Shown here piece after piece: positions 60,120 through 64,000 of a stretch of 64,000 nucleotides of DNA. How positions within the stretch are numbered: position 1 is the stretch's first letter; the number at the start of each line of letters is the position of its first letter. Source of the DNA: Stenocarpella maydis (lineage: Eukaryota > Ascomycota > Sordariomycetes > Diaporthales > Diaporthaceae); contig NQMI01000078.1 in assembly GCA_002270565.1 (NCBI GenBank), forward strand, positions 1-64,000. The letters run 5' to 3'. A program made the translations under genes and the position numbers. The notes under the pieces are model-generated. The model was not told where the DNA came from. It worked only from the letters and a program-made list of their open reading frames with translations, and ran no database searches.

Positions 60120-62536
60120 TCAGCAGCCAGCCGCTTGGGCGTTCCCCGGACGCCGGACAGGAAACGGCTTCAAGGCGAGATGAGGCAAGGTCGAGGCGCC
60201 AGGACGGTCGACCATCAAAGGCCAGTGCGGAGAAGGCCGAGGCCGTAGTCAAGTGGTGTACTGTGTACATACTATATCAGCTATCTGTATAGGGCAGGAC
60301 AGACTTGGCCCACGTGCCCGTCTCTCACTCTGGCATGCCAGTCGGCCAGGTAGTCGTCGTCATCATCAATCATCACACCCACACGCCTGGGGTTGGGGCT
60401 GAGGAGTGCGGAGGCATACTAGTGTATAATACTTGGTATCTCTCTGTCGGGTCAGGCGGTTTTGCTCATAAACGACAGGACACGACAAGAGGCCCTGGTT
60501 CAAGTTCTAGCAGTCCTAGTCGTCGTCCTAGTGTTGCTGCCGTGCGCATGTGGCAAGGGTTGGTCGTGTGCCCACAGCACAGAGTCTGGGCCAAGTCTGG
60601 GCCAAAACACCAGGGCCAGCAAGGCACTGGTCATGAAGCTCATCAGCCTGTTTCCGGGCCCGTCTCGTGTCGGGCCTGCTATCAGCAACCATGGGCATGA
60701 TGCCAAACCCAGCTGGGCGGAAGGGGGGCCCTACTTGAGGGAGGCCCTACTTGAGGGAGGCCCGCCAGGCCACTCACAGCCCCAGGAATATTAACCTAGC
60801 AGCCCTGGCCAAGCACACTTCAGGAAGGCACAGTCCCTTCTGTCCCTCCGGCCCGTCAGACAGCGGTCTCCCTTGTCGCCCGCCCTTGTCTCCTTCCCTT
60901 ATCAGCTGGCGGCCGGCCCATGTCTCGTCTCACCCTTTGCTGGCATGTCTGGTACTACGTAGTGCACATTGTGCATGGCACGTACAAGGCAAAAGGTTAC
61001 CGTGCGCGGTAGCGCTCCGTACACATACATAGCAGCCTCCTGCCAACTTGGGGTACGTACCCTTGTAGCTAGCAGTTGGGTTAACCCCCAGGCAGAAAGA
61101 CAAGTGAGAAAATGCATCCTCCCTCGTTGGGGCCTTCCCTATCGGTAATCCGTGTCAGCGCCTCTGGCCTGCTGGTCTCTACGGAGTAGATACATGGTAT
61201 AATAATCAGGGGCACACACTCTCTCTCTCACAACTCCCTCTCTCTGCCTTCTCACCCCGGAACGGACTGCTGCTGGTCCGGTGCCACGGACGCCTCTCTT
61301 CTCTCTTTTGCAGCCAAAAAGGAACACACACCCCAAAAACAAAACCCTGGAGCCCAGAAACCACAACCATCGTGTGTATGCAGCCAGAGAGCACACTAGG
61401 CTGGCTCCGTTGAAAATAACCCAGTGACGAAATCACAAAGCCGCCTACGGCTTCTCCCGATGAGGTCACACGCCTAGAGCTTCCAAGAAGAAGGGTCCAT
61501 TTCTGTCCTGTCGTGTTTGATCCACCCGGATCGGATCTAATACGATTCCATTCGATTCGACTTCAACTCAAGTCCCAACCTGGTTTTTTTCTTTGGCCGC
61601 CCCCCCCCCCTTGGCTGGCCCAGGACAGACCAAGGACAGGCCAAGGACAGACCAAGGCACCACGACAGTCACGATAGCCTGCAGGCCCAGTGAGGGCGGA
61701 GCACAGGTCAAGAGAGACCCTCTCTTCCCACCTTCCCATGGTGCACGCGACATTGTGTTGATCTTTCCACGCTCCACCCGCCCGCCGTCCGTGCCCACCT
61801 GGCAAGCGAAAAGAGTGAGAGAGAAGACGAAAGCAGCAAGACTCGTACCGTGTGGCCTGGCATAAAAAGCCTATCTATCATTGGGAGACCAGGCGCGAGG
61901 CGAGCGAGGCTGGCACATACATGAGAAATACCCCGTATGTTATATGAAGGAGCGACGCCCTCGGCCCTCGGTCGCTCTTGTCCTGACCTGACCAACAAAG
62001 CAACAACAAGCATCGAAACGTGAGGTGGCCACCACCGGCAGGACCCAAAAACAGAAGCTGCAGCCAATCCCGACGTCGTGGTTTGCCTTTGACTGGCCCG
62101 GCCCTGCAGACTGACAACGTTCTCGTTACGTACTCTTACGTACAAACAACGAGACCCTGAACCAAACACGCATCGACCACGCCGACTCTGCCAACAAGCA
62201 TCATAGCCCTACCTGGCCGGCAGTTCCCCCTGCGTCCTGTCTGTGCCTCTTGCTGCGAATACTACTGTGTAGTAAATCGGTCCTTGCAGTCGGCCTCTCG
62301 ACCACGCCCAGGCCCCCTGCAGGTCATTCATTACACAGCATCACGCCGCGGCGGACACCCAAGGATACCACCACACCAGCGACACACACGCTCTCAGACC
62401 GACCGCTCGGCCCAAGCCCGTGGCAGGGAGCCGTGCCAGTCGTCGCACCGGACATGTCCACAGCGCCACTCTGTCTGCAATCCTGCACACTCCCTGGGCC
62501 AAGCCTCTTGGGGCCCAGACTAGCACTCCCAGCAAT

Positions 62537-64000
62537 ATGATGTCGCCCAGGTCCCTCCTGTTTTCCAGGCAGAACCAAAATCTCCGCGGCCCCGTCCACG
62601 GCTCGACTGCTGTCTCTCCCGCCTCCTCTCAGATCCCTCAGCCCTCCTCACCACCCGACACTCCACCCGACACTCCGCCGCCAAAGGGAAACTATGGTCG
62701 CGACTTCAGACTTCCTCTCGGCCCACTCACCCCAACACCAAGCGTCACTACCACAAGGATGGCTGTAACTTCGCCGAGGCCGGCCAGGTCGAGTCACACG
62801 AGTCCAATCCCGAGTCCCCCGAGATCCGCGACAACGACTTCTGCAAGACCGACCACCCCAACGAGCCCTGTCCAGATACCAACCAGGTCCAAGAGGGACA
62901 CCGCAATTATTCCAAAGCAGAAGCAGCGCAACCACCGCCACCATGACCAACGACGCCACCGTTCCACCTCTCCCCGGTGGGGAGAGACGCACTCCCCCGA
63001 TGCCATCCCACCGTCCGTGGCCGCGCTCCTCGCAGTCACTGCAATCCCCCCACCCAAGAGCCAGCGCGCTCAGCGACAGCGCGCGGACAGGGAGAAGCGC
63101 ATGACTGTCGAATCCATACTGGAACAGAGCCAGGAATCCGAGAAGGAACTGAGTCTCAACTTCATCAAAGGACCCCTGGATGTCCTGTTGAGCCCGCCCG
63201 AGGAATTGGAGGACGACGACCTGTCTATTGGGGAGAGCACCATTGCGTCCCCCCTCTCAACCAGGACCGTTTCCTATGAATCTGTGCAGTCCATGCCGTC
63301 ATTAACCGATTCCTTCTCCACTGACACCCTGTCATCTGTTGGCACGCCTCAGAGTCCGATCAGGGGCCGGAGGATGCAGCCCACGAGGAGGTCCCTGACG
63401 CCCGTGTCCTCGCCGCCTGGCAAGAGGGAGGAGCACCCGTTATCACTCGACGAGGACACAGAGGAGCTGGATTTTAGTGTCTTCGACGGTTCCCCCGAGA
63501 CAGAAGAGGAGAAGAAGGGAGGCATGAGGCTAGCCTTCCGCCCCTTCAGATCCGCCTTCAAGTCCAACTTGACCTCAAGCCTGCGGGCCCTCCGGAACGC
63601 TGCGCGTTCCTTCTCGAGCATGAACATGCCATCGATACCGCCCGAGGACTTCCTCACCCGCTCCATACTCACCATGGAGCCCAACGTTCCTTTCACCGAC
63701 GAGCGCATGCCGCCGACCCTGGACGAAGAGCCATCCGCGGCGGTGCGGAGATATTTGAACCCCACTCAGACGGCCCGACTGGAATCACAGGCGTCGGCAT
63801 CTTCTCAGAAGGCGCCACGCAGCACATATACGGCTTCGATCCAGATGCAGACCTACAAGGTCCACCGATCAAGAAGTGCGCCGGCTAGCCCCCGGGGCAC
63901 AAGTGCCGCGCCCCGTTCCTCGAATGGGGAGCAGTCAACACGGGGCAAGGAAGCGGGTTTCTCCTTCTCTCCCGGGCCAAGACAGCGTGAAATGCGGGAG
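62537..64000 (+). CDS. Pro/Ser-rich protein, function unknown (3' end outside window)
   Basis: An open frame of 488 codons from ATG ATG at 62537-62542 to the right edge, without a stop. The product starts MMSPRSLLFSRQNQNLRG and is rich in Pro, Ser, Thr and Arg in the first 150 residues. A basic/acidic segment follows (KSQRAQRQRADREKRM, TVESILEQSQESEKELS), then DVLLSPPEELEDDDLS and GTPQSPIRGRRMQPTRRSLTP. A short conserved-looking block RLAFRPFRSAFKSNLTSSLRALRNAARSFSS (about residues 331-361) is followed by DFLTRSILTMEPNVPFTDERMPP. It looks intrinsically disordered, with many SP/TP sites. No domain is recognised; a regulatory or cytoskeletal role is possible, but that is only a guess. Codon use and the long stop-free frame support coding. 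Confidence 0.7.
   Translation, partial: MMSPRSLLFSRQNQNLRGPVHGSTAVSPASSQIPQPSSPPDTPPDTPPPKGNYGRDFRLPLGPLTPTPSVTTTRMAVTSPRPARSSHTSPIPSPPRSATTTSARPTTPTSPVQIPTRSKRDTAIIPKQKQRNHRHHDQRRHRSTSPRWGETHSPDAIPPSVAALLAVTAIPPPKSQRAQRQRADREKRMTVESILEQSQESEKELSLNFIKGPLDVLLSPPEELEDDDLSIGESTIASPLSTRTVSYESVQSMPSLTDSFSTDTLSSVGTPQSPIRGRRMQPTRRSLTPVSSPPGKREEHPLSLDEDTEELDFSVFDGSPETEEEKKGGMRLAFRPFRSAFKSNLTSSLRALRNAARSFSSMNMPSIPPEDFLTRSILTMEPNVPFTDERMPPTLDEEPSAAVRRYLNPTQTARLESQASASSQKAPRSTYTASIQMQTYKVHRSRSAPASPRGTSAAPRSSNGEQSTRGKEAGFSFSPGPRQREMRE

Larger units (their letters stand above)
57334..62536. other. 5.2-kb gene-poor, microsatellite-rich stretch
   Basis: No gene family was recognised on either strand. It holds T-runs (57881-57892, 58288-58299), a TGGC repeat (59232-59295), a GATA/GACA repeat (60083-60119), a 16-bp tandem duplication (CCCTACTTGAGGGAGG near 60739-60764) and a C-run (about 61600-61611). 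It may contain the 3' UTR of RRP5 and a long promoter or leader of the next gene. Confidence 0.5.

Noticed and set aside
62250..62536. ORF just before the Pro/Ser-rich gene as part of it
   Set aside because: It is in a different frame, and no convincing splice pair joins the two.

Overview
The window looks like nuclear DNA of a filamentous ascomycete (Pezizomycotina, most likely Sordariomycetes). The reasons are short introns (50-185 nt) with GT-AG ends and CTRAC-type branch sites, GC-rich coding sequence, very AT-rich islands resembling RIP-mutated repeats, and fungal families such as Atg16, a Dma1-type FHA-RING ligase, a Cdc15/Imp2-type F-BAR protein and a STAND NTPase. No bacterial operons, rRNA genes, convincing tRNAs or CRISPR arrays were seen. 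I placed all exon junctions by eye, using splice consensus, reading phase and family similarity.

Layout. 0-15 kb is mostly ordinary genome: a secreted beta-lactamase-like serine hydrolase (57-2137, +), a DUF7918-like nuclear protein (4555-6411, -), seipin (9252-10619, -) and an F-BAR/SH3 cytokinesis protein (11643-14732, -). Between 15 and 30 kb lies an accessory, decayed region. It holds an eroded multi-pass membrane-protein pseudogene (about 16440-17522, -) and an F-box-like pseudogene (18425-21271, +) that is split by a 906-bp TIR element flanked by TA duplications. It also holds an intact APH-type kinase (23784-25067, -), AT-rich repeat relics and a NACHT/STAND NTPase with a DUF7791-like region (27122-30249, +). 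From 30 to 57 kb there is a dense run of core genes: DOT1 (30961-32549, +), ATG16 (33016-33985, -), VPS16 (34449-37146, +), RPS29/uS14 (37521-37820, +), alpha-MPP (38248-40060, -), a DMA1-like FHA-RING ligase (45068-47092, +), a YML020W-like alpha/beta hydrolase (48345-51126, -) and RRP5 (51820-57333, +). A 5.2-kb gene-poor, microsatellite-rich stretch follows. A Pro/Ser-rich protein gene (62537 onward, +) then runs off the right edge.

Functionally the core genes are unrelated housekeeping functions: chromatin methylation, autophagy conjugation, vacuolar tethering, translation, mitochondrial presequence cleavage, mitotic checkpoint ubiquitination and ribosome biogenesis. ATG16/VPS16 and the YML020W-like gene/RRP5 are head-to-head pairs that may share promoters. 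The most unusual observations are four. First, removing the TIR element plus one TA exactly restores the F-box-like reading frame across the insertion. Second, the ribosomal protein uS14 lacks three of its four zinc-binding cysteines. Third, ATG16 may have an N-terminal extension carrying an Atg8-interacting-type motif. Fourth, RRP5 contains a 54-nt stop-free intron that is invisible to ORF calling.
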